Positions 18,555 to 27,148 of a stretch of 64,000 bases of DNA are shown here, piece by piece. The notes under the pieces are model-generated. The model worked only from the letters and a program-made list of their open reading frames with translations, made no database searches and was not told the origin of the DNA. The stretch spans positions 1 to 64,000 of the forward strand of contig NZ_BCTJ01000017.1 in assembly GCF_001571225.1 (NCBI RefSeq), written 5' to 3'. The DNA comes from Hydrogenophaga palleronii NBRC 102513. GTDB taxonomy: Bacteria > Pseudomonadota > Gammaproteobacteria > Burkholderiales > Burkholderiaceae_C. How positions within the stretch are numbered: position 1 is the stretch's first letter; every line of letters starts with the position of its first letter. The translations under genes were made by a program, and so were the position numbers.

Positions 18555-19040
18555 ATGACCGAAGAAGACACCCAAGACCAGATTCAAGAACCGCGCCTCT
18601 GGAGCGATGGCCAATGGACCGCGCGCGTGATCAAGAACGATGACGACGACGGCTGGGCGGTGGCCATGTACCTGGACAACGGGCCCGAGCCGGCCCTGGT
18701 CGGCCCTTGGACCATGGGCCGCGACAAGAAGAACCCCAAGCCGCTGGACACGGCGGCCTTCCACACCCTGGTGAAAACGGCGAAGGAAGTGATCCGCCGC
18801 TCCGAGCAGCAGCTGCACGCGCAGCTGAACAAGAACGTGAGCGTGACCACGGAAGACGGGCAGCGCGTGCGCGTGGCCCTGGCCATCGTGCCCGACGAAG
18901 AAGGTGCCACCGCCACGCTGCGTGCGCTGGACGAGTTCGACGCCGAGCTGGCCTGCGTGTCCGTGCCGCCAACCTTCAAGCTGAACGTGGACAGCGCGCA
19001 GGCCTGGATCGCGTCCGGTTTCGAGAAGCCCGCGCGATGA
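18555..19040 (+). CDS. Conserved hypothetical protein preceding an SSB-like gene
   Basis: I do not recognise this 161-residue soluble protein. The N-terminal part has an acidic patch and RLWSDGQWTARVIKNDDDDG, then DNGPEPALVGPWTMGRDKKN; the middle has a predicted helix (AAFHTLVKTAKEVIRRSEQQ) and the C-terminal half a beta-rich region with VTTEDGQRVRVALAIVPDE. ATG 18555 (MTEEDTQ) is chosen; an earlier in-frame ATG at 18498 overlaps the creA stop. It overlaps the OB-fold gene by four bases (ATGA), so a joint role in nucleic-acid handling is possible but not shown. Confidence 0.7.
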   Translation: MTEEDTQDQIQEPRLWSDGQWTARVIKNDDDDGWAVAMYLDNGPEPALVGPWTMGRDKKNPKPLDTAAFHTLVKTAKEVIRRSEQQLHAQLNKNVSVTTEDGQRVRVALAIVPDEEGATATLRALDEFDAELACVSVPPTFKLNVDSAQAWIASGFEKPAR

Positions 19041-19372
19041 TCGATGGCCTGATCGCCGGCCGCCTGATGGGCGAAGCCTCGCGCCGTGTGGACAAGGCGG
19101 GGCGCACCTTCATCGTGGCGCGCGTGCTGGCACGCAACAAGGCGGACGAGGAATTCATCGTCAACGTGATCGCCTTCGACGACGCCCCCTGTGCCGACCT
19201 GCTGGCGCTGCGCGACGGCGAATCGCTCACCCTGGTCGGCGCGCTCACGCCCAAGGTCTGGACCGACAAGCAGGGCAACCACCGTCCCAGCCTCGACCTG
19301 GTGGCCAGCCAGGTGCTGAGCCTGCGCCATGCGGGTGGCGGGTCTGGCGCGGCTGGCCCGGACGGCGCCTGA
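19037..19372 (+). CDS. OB-fold single-stranded-DNA-binding-like protein
   Basis: The 111-residue product matches the core of bacterial SSB/PriB-type OB folds: IAGRLMGEASRRVDKAGRTF, VARVLARNKADEEFIVNVIA, then LRDGESLTLVGALTPKVW and a final strand LDLVASQVLSL. The acidic SSB tail is absent; the protein ends soon after the fold in a Gly/Ala-rich tail, so it is not the housekeeping SSB. It starts at ATG 19037 overlapping the preceding gene by four bases, and no obvious ribosome site other than coupling is needed. A role in replication or repair is inferred from the fold only. Confidence 0.75.
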   Translation: MIDGLIAGRLMGEASRRVDKAGRTFIVARVLARNKADEEFIVNVIAFDDAPCADLLALRDGESLTLVGALTPKVWTDKQGNHRPSLDLVASQVLSLRHAGGGSGAAGPDGA

Positions 19373-19403
19373 AGCCTCCGGCGCCGGGTGCCCTTGCCCC
19401 CGC

Positions 19404-19422
19404 GCGCGCCAAACCGGCGCGC
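19404..19422 (+). terminator. Strong GC hairpin before proA
   Basis: GCGCGCC (19404-19410) pairs exactly with GGCGCGC (19416-19422) around AAACC. The following bases are CTCTGAGAAAATG, not a T-tract, so it is a weak intrinsic terminator at best. The AGAAAAT just after it could serve as a -10 element so close to ATG 19441 that the proA message would have almost no leader. Confidence 0.4.
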
Positions 19423-19440
19423 CTCTGAGAAAATGCCCGC

Positions 19441-20721
19441 ATGAACGCGACCAACACCACCGAACTCATGAACACCCTGGGGCTGCAGGCCAAGGCGGCC
19501 TCGGCGCTGATGGCCAAGGCCAGCGCGGCCACCAAGCTGTCGGCCCTGCGCGGCCTGGCTGCGCTGCTGCGCGCCAATGTGGACGCCCTGCAGGTGGACA
19601 ACGCCAAAGACCTGGAGCGCGCCCGCGCCAACGGCCTGAGCGAACCGATGGTGGACCGCCTCAAGCTCACCCCCAAGGTGATCGAGACCTGCGCCCAGGG
19701 CTGCGAGCAGCTGGCCGCCATGCCCGACATCATTGGCGACATCAGCGGCATGCGGCAGATGCCCAGCGGCATCCGCGTCGGCCAGATGCGCGTGCCCATC
19801 GGCGTGTTCGGCATGGTCTACGAGAGCCGGCCCAACGTCACCATCGAGGCGGCGTCGCTGTCCATCAAGAGCGGCAACGCCGCCATCTTGCGTGGCGGCT
19901 CCGAAGCCATCGAATCCAACCGCGCCCTGGCCGCCCTGGTGCAGCGCGCGCTGACGGATGCCGGCCTGCCGGCCGACGCGGTGCAGCTGGTGCCAACGAC
20001 GGACCGCGCCGCCGTGGGCCAGCTCATCACCATGCCGCAGTACGTGGACGTGATCATCCCGCGCGGTGGCAAGGGCCTGATCGAGCGCATCAGCGCCGAG
20101 GCCAAGGTGCCCGTCATCAAGCACCTGGACGGCAACTGCCACACCTACGTGGACGACCCCTGCGACATCGCCCTGGCGGTGAAGGTGACCGACAACGCCA
20201 AGACGCAGAAGTACAGCCCCTGCAACGCCACCGAAAGCCTGCTGGTGGCGCGGGGCGTGGCGGCCGAGTTCCTGCCGAAGATCGGTGCCGTGTTCGCCGC
20301 CAAGGGCGTGGAGATGCGCGCCTGCGCCGAGAGCCGGGCCCTCCTGGCGGGCGTGCCGGGCGCGAACCTGAAGGACGCCACCGACACCGACTGGTCGGAG
20401 GAATACCTGGCCGCGGTCATCAGCGTGAAGCTGGTGGACGGTGTGGACGAGGCCATCGCCCACATCAACCGCTACAGCAGCCACCACACCGACGCCATCA
20501 TCACCACGAACCACGTGCACGCCCAGCGCTTCCTGCGCGAGGTGGACTCGGCCAGTGTGATGGTGAATGCGAGTACCCGCTTCGCCGATGGTTTCGAGTT
20601 CGGCCTGGGGGCTGAAATCGGCATCTCCACCGACAAGTTCCACGCCCGCGGCCCGGTGGGCGTGGAAGGCCTGACCTCGCTCAAGTACGTGGTGCTGGGC
20701 GAAGGCGAAGTGCGGGGCTGA
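19441..20721 (+). CDS. proA: Glutamate-5-semialdehyde dehydrogenase (gamma-glutamyl phosphate reductase)
   Basis: ProA catalyses the NADPH-dependent reduction of gamma-glutamyl phosphate to glutamate-5-semialdehyde, the second step of proline synthesis, in the cytoplasm. The 426-residue product has typical length and the family blocks [63 protein letters not shown] and [14 protein letters not shown] with the catalytic Cys. The C-terminal [21 protein letters not shown] block is intact. proB is not in the window. In related Burkholderiales proA often lies close to holA; here about 13.7 kb separates them. Confidence 0.97.
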   Translation: MNATNTTELMNTLGLQAKAASALMAKASAATKLSALRGLAALLRANVDALQVDNAKDLERARANGLSEPMVDRLKLTPKVIETCAQGCEQLAAMPDIIGDISGMRQMPSGIRVGQMRVPIGVFGMVYESRPNVTIEAASLSIKSGNAAILRGGSEAIESNRALAALVQRALTDAGLPADAVQLVPTTDRAAVGQLITMPQYVDVIIPRGGKGLIERISAEAKVPVIKHLDGNCHTYVDDPCDIALAVKVTDNAKTQKYSPCNATESLLVARGVAAEFLPKIGAVFAAKGVEMRACAESRALLAGVPGANLKDATDTDWSEEYLAAVISVKLVDGVDEAIAHINRYSSHHTDAIITTNHVHAQRFLREVDSASVMVNASTRFADGFEFGLGAEIGISTDKFHARGPVGVEGLTSLKYVVLGEGEVRG

Positions 20722-20784
20722 GGCGCAGCGGTGGTTGAGCCCAAGGCGTCGGTCGTTTTGCTGGGCGATGCCGGGCGGGTTCTG

Positions 20785-21147
20785 ATGCCGCGGCTTCTTT
20801 TCGTCTGCGGCAAGAACCGGTGGCGCAGCCCCACGGCCGAAAACATCTTCTCCCAGGACCGGGGGGTCGAGTGCGCCTCGGCGGGTGTCGGCCGCGATGC
20901 GGAGACACCCTTGTCGGCTGAGCTGATCGAGTGGGCGGACCTCATTCTTGTCATGGAGCGTGGGCACAAGACCAAGCTCGCCGCCCGTTTCAGGTCACAC
21001 CTGGCCGGCAGGCGTGTCGTCTGCCTGAACATTCCGGACCAGTACACCTTCATGGACCCGGCGCTGGTCAGCCTGCTGGAGGCCAAGGTCGCGCGCTACC
21101 TGCCGCAGCGGCAGCAACGCGAACAGCCCGCCTCACGCCAGGATTGA
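20785..21147 (+). CDS. Low-molecular-weight protein tyrosine phosphatase-like protein
   Basis: The 120-residue product has an active-site loop of the C-x5-R-S type near its start (FVCGKNRWRSPTAEN), as in low-molecular-weight tyrosine phosphatases, and an acidic region with DLILVMERGHKTKL. It is shorter than classical enzymes (about 150 residues), and the C-terminal general-acid Asp-Pro motif is represented only by IPDQYTFMDPAL. The gene therefore belongs to the short Wzb-like group whose activity is uncertain. ATG 20785 (MPRLLFVC) starts right at the first beta strand; an upstream in-frame extension is not conserved. It follows proA by 63 bases. Confidence 0.75.
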   Translation: MPRLLFVCGKNRWRSPTAENIFSQDRGVECASAGVGRDAETPLSAELIEWADLILVMERGHKTKLAARFRSHLAGRRVVCLNIPDQYTFMDPALVSLLEAKVARYLPQRQQREQPASRQD

Positions 21148-21198
21148 GCGAACGAAGGTGGGACGCCACACACTTTTGTGCCACCAGCGAGGTGAACC

Positions 21199-21474
21199 AT
21201 GTGCCGCAACATCAAGACCCTGTTCAACTTCGAGCCACCCGCCACCGAGCTGGAGATCCGCGACGCCTCGCTGCAGTTCGTGCGCAAGCTCAGCGGTTTC
21301 AACGTGCCGTCGCAGGCCAACACCGAGGCCTTTGATCGAGCGGTGGGGCAGGTGGCCACCAGTGCGCGCGAGCTCATCGCCTCGTTGCGCACCACGGCAG
21401 AACCACGCAACCGCGAGGTGGAGGCGGAAAAAGCCAGGACGCGTTCGCTGGCGCGCTTTGGCGCGTCGGGCTGA
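21199..21474 (+). CDS. DUF2277 family protein
   Basis: This 91-residue protein begins with MCRNIKTLFNFEPPATELEI, the highly conserved DUF2277 opening, followed by a helical block ASLQFVRKLSGFNVPS. The C-terminal part (RELIASLRTTAEPRNREVEA) is charged and helical. The family has no assigned function. The length is typical. AGGTGAACC lies just before ATG 21199. It is co-directional with the phosphatase-like gene and converges with the small membrane protein gene. Confidence 0.85.
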   Translation: MCRNIKTLFNFEPPATELEIRDASLQFVRKLSGFNVPSQANTEAFDRAVGQVATSARELIASLRTTAEPRNREVEAEKARTRSLARFGASG

Positions 21475-21485
21475 GCGGGCCCGCT

Positions 21486-21773
21486 TCAGCGCCGCCCCGG
21501 CCAGTCTGTCCCGCCTTCTCCCTCGAACACCGCCCGCAGCAGGTTGCCGGCCTGAGAGGCGAGCGTGAGCAGGCCCCAGATCAGCGGCCAGGGGCTGGCG
21601 CGGGTTGGGCGCATGCCGCTGTCCCACCACCAGGCGAAGCCGCCGGCCAGGGTGAACAGGGTGCCGAGCAACAGGAACAGCACCATCAGCAGCACGCGCA
21701 GGGCCTTGCTTTCGGGTGGGCGCAGCACGCTGGCCCAGGCGGCGAGTGCGGTGATGAAGGCGAAAAAGCCCAT
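21486..21773 (-). CDS. Small membrane protein of unknown function
   Basis: The 95-residue product has hydrophobic segments near residues 3-18 (FFAFITALAAWASVL), 27-47 (LLMVLFLLLGTLFTLAGGFA) and 63-78 (WPLIWGLLTLASQAG), consistent with two or three membrane helices. No family is recognised. ATG 21773 is preferred because GGAGG lies 9 bases upstream; an in-frame ATG at 21797 would add eight residues. It is transcribed away from gshA, and the two share a 128-base control region. Confidence 0.6.
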   Translation of the reverse strand: MGFFAFITALAAWASVLRPPESKALRVLLMVLFLLLGTLFTLAGGFAWWWDSGMRPTRASPWPLIWGLLTLASQAGNLLRAVFEGEGGTDWPGRR

Positions 21774-21867
21774 GGTGCATGTCCTCCAGTGGCGCATTGT
21801 GGTGCTGCGGCGCGCCGCAACACCTTGAAATGACTGCCATGCGCCCCCATTACACTGGTTGCCTCTT

Positions 21868-21878
21868 CCCCCCCCCCC
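21868..21878. repeat. Eleven-base poly-C tract in the gshA leader
   Basis: Eleven consecutive C residues lie 23 bases before the gshA ATG, in an otherwise normal pyrimidine-rich leader. Such tracts can slip during replication or transcription, or be length artefacts in an assembly. No clear Shine-Dalgarno lies between it and the ATG. Confidence 0.7.
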
Positions 21879-21901
21879 GCCGCCTCCTTACCCGTTTCCC
21901 T

Positions 21902-23194
21902 ATGGTCCCGCACCTCGTCACCGCCCTCACGGGCCCCATCAACGAGCTTGAGCAGCGCATTCTCGAATCCACCCCGGTGATCGAGCGCTGGTTCCGGCTG
22001 GAGTGGATGGAGCACACGCCGCCGTTCTACACCTCGGTGGACGTGCGCAATGCCGGCTTCAAGCTGGCGCCGGTGGACACCAACCTGTACCCGGGCGGCT
22101 GGAACCACCTCACGCCCGAGATGCTGCCGCTGGCGGTGCAGGCGGCCATGGCGGCCATCGAGAAGATCTGCCCCGAGGCCAAGAACCTGCTGCTGGTGCC
22201 CGAGAGCACCACCGACATCTTCTACCTGAGCAACCTGGCGCAGCTGCAGCGCATCTTCTACATGGCCGGGCTCAATGTGCGCCTGGGCTCTCTGTCCAAC
22301 GACATCAAGGCGCCGACCACCATCGAGCTGCCCGGCGGTGAGAAGGTGGTGCTGGAGCCCTTGATCCGCAGCAAGCGGCGCCTGGGCCTGAAGAACTTCG
22401 ACCCCTGCACCATCCTGCTCAACAACGACCTGAGCGCGGGCGTGCCAGGCATCCTGGAAGACTTGCACGAGCAGTACCTGCTGCCGCCGCTGCACGGTGG
22501 CTGGGGCACGCGGCGCAAGAGCCACCACTTCAAGGCCTATGAAGAAGTGTCCAAGCGCTTCGGCAAGCTGCTGGGCATGGACCACTGGCTGATCAACCCG
22601 ATGTTCAACCAGTGCGGCCAGGTGGACTTCGACGCCGACGACGGCCTGGAATGCCTGCGCAGCAACGCCGATGCGCTGCTCGGCAAGATTCGGCGCAAGT
22701 ACAAGGAATACGGCATCAACGAAAAGCCGTTTGTGGTCATCAAGGCCGACAACGGCACGGGCGGCATGGGCATCCTGACGGTGCGCGATGCCAAGGAGAT
22801 CGACAAGCTCTCGCCCAAGACCCGCGCGCACATGGCGGTGACCCAGGGCGGCCAGGCAGTGCACGAGGTGATCATCCAGGAAGGCGTGTTGACCAACGAG
22901 CGCGTCAACAGCGCCGTGGCCGAGCCGGTGGTCTACATGATGGACCGCTACGTGGTGGGCGGCTTCTACCGCGTGCACGCCACCCGCGGCGTGGACGAGA
23001 ACCTGAACGCGCCCGGTTCCAGCTACGTGCCGCTGGCGTTCGACCAGAGCGCGCAATTGCCGCAGCCCGGCGTGAAGCCCGGCGCGAGCGTGCCCAACCG
23101 CTTCTACATGTACGGCGTGATCGGCCGCCTGGCGATGCTGGCGGCCAGCTACGAGCTGGAAGCCACCGACCCCGACGCCGAAGTCTACGAGTGA
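21902..23194 (+). CDS. gshA: Glutamate--cysteine ligase (ferrooxidans-type GshA)
   Basis: GshA makes gamma-glutamylcysteine from glutamate, cysteine and ATP, the first step of glutathione synthesis. The 430-residue product is of the Acidithiobacillus-type family common in betaproteobacteria, not the E. coli type: ERWFRLEWMEHTPPFYTSVD near the start, NLYPGGWNHLT, ESTTDIFYLSNL, FNQCGQVDFD, and the nucleotide-binding-type VIKADNGTGGMGIL. ATG 21902 (MVPHLVTALTG) is chosen over a longer frame that crosses the divergent promoter region. gshB lies about 4 kb downstream on the same strand, with kup and benE between. Confidence 0.95.
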   Translation: MVPHLVTALTGPINELEQRILESTPVIERWFRLEWMEHTPPFYTSVDVRNAGFKLAPVDTNLYPGGWNHLTPEMLPLAVQAAMAAIEKICPEAKNLLLVPESTTDIFYLSNLAQLQRIFYMAGLNVRLGSLSNDIKAPTTIELPGGEKVVLEPLIRSKRRLGLKNFDPCTILLNNDLSAGVPGILEDLHEQYLLPPLHGGWGTRRKSHHFKAYEEVSKRFGKLLGMDHWLINPMFNQCGQVDFDADDGLECLRSNADALLGKIRRKYKEYGINEKPFVVIKADNGTGGMGILTVRDAKEIDKLSPKTRAHMAVTQGGQAVHEVIIQEGVLTNERVNSAVAEPVVYMMDRYVVGGFYRVHATRGVDENLNAPGSSYVPLAFDQSAQLPQPGVKPGASVPNRFYMYGVIGRLAMLAASYELEATDPDAEVYE

Positions 23195-23203
23195 GTTGCT
23201 GCG

Positions 23204-23230
23204 GCGCAACATTTTGCGCAAAGCCCCTTT
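23204..23230 (+). terminator. Intrinsic terminator-like element after gshA
   Basis: GCGCAA (23204-23209) and TTGCGC (23214-23219) form a six-base-pair hairpin with a four-base loop, followed by AAAGCCCC and then TTTTTT. The T-run is displaced by eight bases, so strength is uncertain. The location directly after the gshA stop fits transcription termination. Confidence 0.45.
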
Positions 23231-23297
23231 TTTAGAGGGCTGAGCCGACAGACAAGCCCCGGGGCGCAGGCGCACAATCGCGTTCCCTCGACAACTG

Positions 23298-23328
23298 AAC
23301 CCCGTGCCAACAAGGCCGGGGTTGTTTT
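23298..23328 (+). promoter_or_regulatory. Hairpin covering the ribosome-binding region of kup
   Basis: AACCCCG (23298-23304) pairs with CGGGGTT (23317-23323) and, inside, GCC (23306-23308) with GGC (23314-23316), giving ten base pairs with one bulged T and an AACAA loop. It is followed by GTTTT and then the GTG start at 23329. It has the shape of an intrinsic terminator yet ends five bases before the start codon, and the only purine-rich sequence available for ribosome binding is inside the stem. Confidence 0.5.
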
Positions 23329-25197
23329 GTGTCAGCTTCCAAATCGTCACTGGCTGCGCTCACCCTGGGCGCCATCGGCGTGGTGTATGGCGATATCGGC
23401 ACCAGCGTGCTGTACGCCGTCAAGGAGGTCTTTGGGTCCGGCCACGTGCCGTTCACCCATGCCAACGTCTACGGCATCCTGTCCATCCTGTTCTGGACGC
23501 TGACCGTCATCGTCTCCCTCAAGTACGTGGTGCTGGTGCTGCGCGCCGACAACAACGGCGAGGGTGGCCTGATCGCCATGCTGGCGCTGGCGTCCACCGC
23601 GGTGAAAGACCGGCCCGCGCTGCGCCAGACGCTGCTGGCCATCGGCATCTTCGGCACCTCGCTGTTTTATGGCGACGGCGTCATCACGCCGGCGATCTCG
23701 GTGCTGTCGGCGGTGGAAGGGCTGGAAGTGGTGTCGCCGCATTTCCGGCACTACGTGGTGCCGATCACACTGGCCGTTCTGTTTGCGCTGTTCGCAGTGC
23801 AGAAGCGCGGCACCAGCGGCATCGGCCGCTTCTTCGGCCCGATCACGCTCACCTGGTTCCTCACCATCGCCGCGCTGGGTGTGTCGCAGATCGTCGGCCA
23901 CCCCGAGATCCTGGGCGCGCTCAACCCCTGGCATGCGCTGCGTTTCCTGTGGAACCAGCCCGGCACCAGCTTCATCATCCTGGGCGCGGTGGTGCTGTGC
24001 GTCACCGGCGCGGAAGCCTTGTACGCCGACCTCGGCCACTTCGGCAAACGGCCGATCCGCCTGGCCTGGTTCCTGGTGGTCATGCCCTGCCTGACGCTGA
24101 ACTACTTCGGCCAGGGCGCGCTGCTGCTGGCCGACCCGGAGGCGGTGAAGAACCCGTTCTTCAACATGGCGCCCGAGTGGCTGCGCATTCCGCTGGTGGT
24201 GCTGGCCACCATGGCCGCGGTGATCGCCTCGCAGGCCCTGATCACCGGCGCCTTCAGCGTCACCAAACAGGCGATCCAGCTGGGTTATCTGCCGCGCCTG
24301 AAGGTCCAGCACACCAGCGTGCGCCACACCGGCCAGATCTACATGCCGTTCGTGAACTGGAGCCTGTTCGTGGCCATCGTGCTGGCGGTGGTGATGTTCA
24401 AGTCGTCCACCAACCTGGCAGCGGCCTACGGCATCGCGGTCACGCTGGACATGCTGATCACCACCGTGCTCACCTTCTACGTGGTGCGCTACAGCTGGAA
24501 GTACCCGCTGTGGGTCTGCGTGCTGTCCACCGGCTTTTTCTTCCTGGTCGATCTGGCCTTCTTCAGCTCCAACCTGCTCAAGCTGTTTGCCGGCGGCTGG
24601 TTCCCGCTGCTGATCGGCGGTGCGGTGTTCACGCTGATGATGACCTGGAAACGCGGGCGCATGCTGATGGCGGAGAAGCAGCACGCCGACGCCATTGAGC
24701 TGGAGAGTTTTCTGGATGCGCTGTTCATTGGGCCCCCGGCGCGCGTGGAGGGCACGGCGGTGTTCCTCACCGCCGACAGCGGCACCGTGCCCAACGCCTT
24801 GCTGCACAACCTCAAGCACAACAAGGTGCTGCACGAGCAGAACCTGTTCGTCACCGCGCGCAGCCACGAGGTGCCCTGGATCGGCATGGACAAGCGGCTG
24901 CAGATCGAGGCGCTGGGCCACGACTGCTGGCAGGTGGTGGTGAACTACGGCTTCAAGAACGACCTGGATCTGCCCGAAGCACTGTCGACCTTGCGCCAGC
25001 GCGGCTGCGACGTCGGCCCCATGACCACCAGCTACTTCCTCTCGCGCGACGTGGTGGTGCCCACCATCGGCAGCGGCATGGCACCCTGGCGCGAGAAGCT
25101 GTTCGCCCAGATGCACCACAACGCCAGCGCGGCGGCCGAGTTCCTGAACCTGCCGAGCAATGCGGTGATCGAGCTAGGCTCGAAGGTTGAGATCTGA
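23329..25197 (+). CDS. kup: Kup-family low-affinity potassium transporter
   Basis: Kup is an inner-membrane potassium/proton symporter. The 622-residue product has normal length, opens with [20 protein letters not shown] (residues 7-26), which is nearly invariant in the family, has about 12 membrane spans to residue 430, and ends with a cytoplasmic domain containing [20 protein letters not shown]. The start is GTG 23329; a downstream start would remove the first span, so GTG is favoured in spite of the lack of a free Shine-Dalgarno. It sits between gshA and gshB. Glutathione controls potassium efflux systems in other bacteria, so the placement may be functional, but that is inference. Confidence 0.95.
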   Translation: MSASKSSLAALTLGAIGVVYGDIGTSVLYAVKEVFGSGHVPFTHANVYGILSILFWTLTVIVSLKYVVLVLRADNNGEGGLIAMLALASTAVKDRPALRQTLLAIGIFGTSLFYGDGVITPAISVLSAVEGLEVVSPHFRHYVVPITLAVLFALFAVQKRGTSGIGRFFGPITLTWFLTIAALGVSQIVGHPEILGALNPWHALRFLWNQPGTSFIILGAVVLCVTGAEALYADLGHFGKRPIRLAWFLVVMPCLTLNYFGQGALLLADPEAVKNPFFNMAPEWLRIPLVVLATMAAVIASQALITGAFSVTKQAIQLGYLPRLKVQHTSVRHTGQIYMPFVNWSLFVAIVLAVVMFKSSTNLAAAYGIAVTLDMLITTVLTFYVVRYSWKYPLWVCVLSTGFFFLVDLAFFSSNLLKLFAGGWFPLLIGGAVFTLMMTWKRGRMLMAEKQHADAIELESFLDALFIGPPARVEGTAVFLTADSGTVPNALLHNLKHNKVLHEQNLFVTARSHEVPWIGMDKRLQIEALGHDCWQVVVNYGFKNDLDLPEALSTLRQRGCDVGPMTTSYFLSRDVVVPTIGSGMAPWREKLFAQMHHNASAAAEFLNLPSNAVIELGSKVEI

Positions 25198-25225
25198 GTG
25201 GTGCGATAAGGCCTTGCGCGTGCCA

Positions 25226-25765
25226 TTACTCATGCCAGAGTTCCAGTTTGCATTTGGAGCAATCGGCCAGGGTGGTATTGGTCTTGTACGGAGTGTGTCT
25301 GTAGATGCCTCGGTTTCCACACGCCAGGCACTGGTGGCCACGTTCTCCGACGGCGCCAGGCAGGTTTTCGTATTCCTGTTCTGATAGCCGCTCGCTCGTG
25401 AAAGTGAACAGGCCATAGATGAGCAGGCCGACAGCAGCCAGACAGAGGAGCAGACCGAGGAGCGGGATTTCTTGGCTCAACAGTGCCCAGCCCAGCGCAC
25501 CGACCACGGCAGCGCCCACGAACATCAGAATGCCTTTGGCGCGCCGACTGACCTTGTGGGCCACGAGCGATCGGTATGCGGCCAGACCTGCAGGATGGCC
25601 TTCTTCGCGTGGCCGCGGTTGTGGCGTTCGTTGCCGAGTCTGACGCGTTGAGGTTGCGGTGTTGCCGGAGGCTGGCTTCACTTCGCCTTCTCGACGCTCT
25701 CCGCAGCTCGAACAGAATACGGCGTCGGGGCTGAGTTCATGACCGCAACGGTGGCAGAAAGGCAT
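25226..25765 (-). CDS. Membrane protein with two terminal zinc ribbons
   Basis: This 179-residue protein begins with a zinc-ribbon (CHRCGHELSPDAVFCSSCG, residues 4-22, a CxxC pair twice), has a charged linker, two adjacent membrane helices (about residues 79-97 and 101-122), and ends with a second ribbon (CLACGNRG near 147 and CSKCKLE near 169). The two-ribbon, two-helix architecture places both ribbons on the same side of the membrane, presumably the cytoplasm. No specific family name is claimed. The start is ATG 25765. A very long open frame continuing further upstream on this strand is the antisense shadow of benE and gshB. Confidence 0.75.
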   Translation of the reverse strand: MPFCHRCGHELSPDAVFCSSCGERREGEVKPASGNTATSTRQTRQRTPQPRPREEGHPAGLAAYRSLVAHKVSRRAKGILMFVGAAVVGALGWALLSQEIPLLGLLLCLAAVGLLIYGLFTFTSERLSEQEYENLPGAVGERGHQCLACGNRGIYRHTPYKTNTTLADCSKCKLELWHE

Positions 25766-25948
25766 CGCTTCAATTCCTCTGGATTCTTCGGTGTGGTGGG
25801 GGCGGTATGGGCTCACGTGGTTTCTGTCGTATCGGCACTCCAGGGGAAACATGAAGGCCTGTATACGGGATGGCCGAGATGCCGGCGCGCGCGCCGGGGC
25901 ATTGCAGTCCCGCCGGTGCACGGGCCTTGCTCCCGGCACAATCGCCCG

Positions 25949-27136
25949 ATGTCCTTTTTCCGCGATGTCAACCTCTCGGCGGCCACGGCCGGCTTTGTGG
26001 CCGTGCTGGTGGGCTTCACCAGCTCGGTGGCCATCGTCTTCCAGGCGGCGCAGGCCTTTGGCGCCACGCCGGCGCAGATCACGTCGTGGATGTGGGCGCT
26101 GGGCCTCGGCATGGGCCTGTGCTCGGCCATTCCCTCGCTGGTGCTGCGCCAGCCCGTCATGGTGGCCTGGAGCACGCCGGGGGCGGCGGTGCTGGCCACG
26201 GCGGGCCTCGCCGGTGGCTTCACCATGGCCGATGCGGTGGGTGCCTTCCTCATCAGCGCCGCGCTCATCGTGCTGGTGGGCGCCACCGGCTGGTTCGAGC
26301 GGGTGATGAACAAGATTCCGATGGCGATTGCTTCGGCCCTGCTGGCCGGTGTGCTGGCGCGTTTCGGCCTGCAGGCCTTTGCCGCCGCGCAGACCGCGCT
26401 GCCGCTGGTGGTGCTGATGCTGCTGGCCTACCTGCTCGGGCGGCGCCTGCTGCCGCGTTATGCGGTGCCGCTCACGCTGGCGGTGGCGATTGCCTATGTG
26501 GTGGCGCGCGGCCAGTTCAACGGCGGTGCGGTGAGCTTCGAGCTCGCCATGCCGGTGTTCACCATGCCAGCGTTCAGCCTGGCCGGTTTCACCAGCCTGG
26601 CGTTGCCGCTGTTCGTCGTCACCATGGCTTCGCAGAACCTGCCCGGTGTGGCGGCCATCCGCGCGGCCGGTTACGACATGCCCATCTCGAAGATCATCAC
26701 GCTCACCGGCGCGGCCACCCTGGTGCTGGCGCCGTTCGGCGCCTTTGCGCTCAACCTCAGCGCTATCACCGCGGCCATCTGCATGGGCCCCGAGGCGCAT
26801 GCCGACCCGAAGAAGCGCTACACCGCCGCGGTGGTGTGTGGTGGCATCTACGTGCTGATCGGCCTGTTCGGCGCCGCCATCACCGGCCTGCTGATCGCCT
26901 TCCCGCGTGAACTCGTGCTGGCCATCGCCGGCATCGCCTTGCTGGGCAGCATCGGCGGTGGCCTGCACGCCGCGCTCAAGGACGAGACGCACCGCGAGGC
27001 CGCGCTCATCACCTTCCTCGTCACGCTCAGCGGCGTGGTCATCGGCGGCATTGGCTCGGCCTTCTGGGGCGTGGTCGCCGGCGCCATTGCGCTGCTTGTG
27101 CAACAGTACGGCCTCAGCTCGAAAAAGACATCCTGA
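25949..27136 (+). CDS. benE: BenE-family benzoate/H+ symporter
   Basis: This inner-membrane transporter belongs to the BenE family, which imports benzoate with protons. The 395-residue product has about 11 membrane spans and family blocks SAATAGFVAVLVGFTSSVAI (residues 9-28), MWALGLGMGLCSAIPSLVLR, MVAWSTPGAAVLATAGL, and a conserved NLPGVAAIRAAGYD region. ATG 25949 (MSFFRDV) is the natural start; the longer frame from 25739 overlaps the divergent zinc-ribbon gene. No benzoate-degradation genes are adjacent, so the true substrate may differ. gshB starts 12 bases downstream. Confidence 0.88.
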   Translation: MSFFRDVNLSAATAGFVAVLVGFTSSVAIVFQAAQAFGATPAQITSWMWALGLGMGLCSAIPSLVLRQPVMVAWSTPGAAVLATAGLAGGFTMADAVGAFLISAALIVLVGATGWFERVMNKIPMAIASALLAGVLARFGLQAFAAAQTALPLVVLMLLAYLLGRRLLPRYAVPLTLAVAIAYVVARGQFNGGAVSFELAMPVFTMPAFSLAGFTSLALPLFVVTMASQNLPGVAAIRAAGYDMPISKIITLTGAATLVLAPFGAFALNLSAITAAICMGPEAHADPKKRYTAAVVCGGIYVLIGLFGAAITGLLIAFPRELVLAIAGIALLGSIGGGLHAALKDETHREAALITFLVTLSGVVIGGIGSAFWGVVAGAIALLVQQYGLSSKKTS

Positions 27137-27148
27137 ACGAACAACGCC

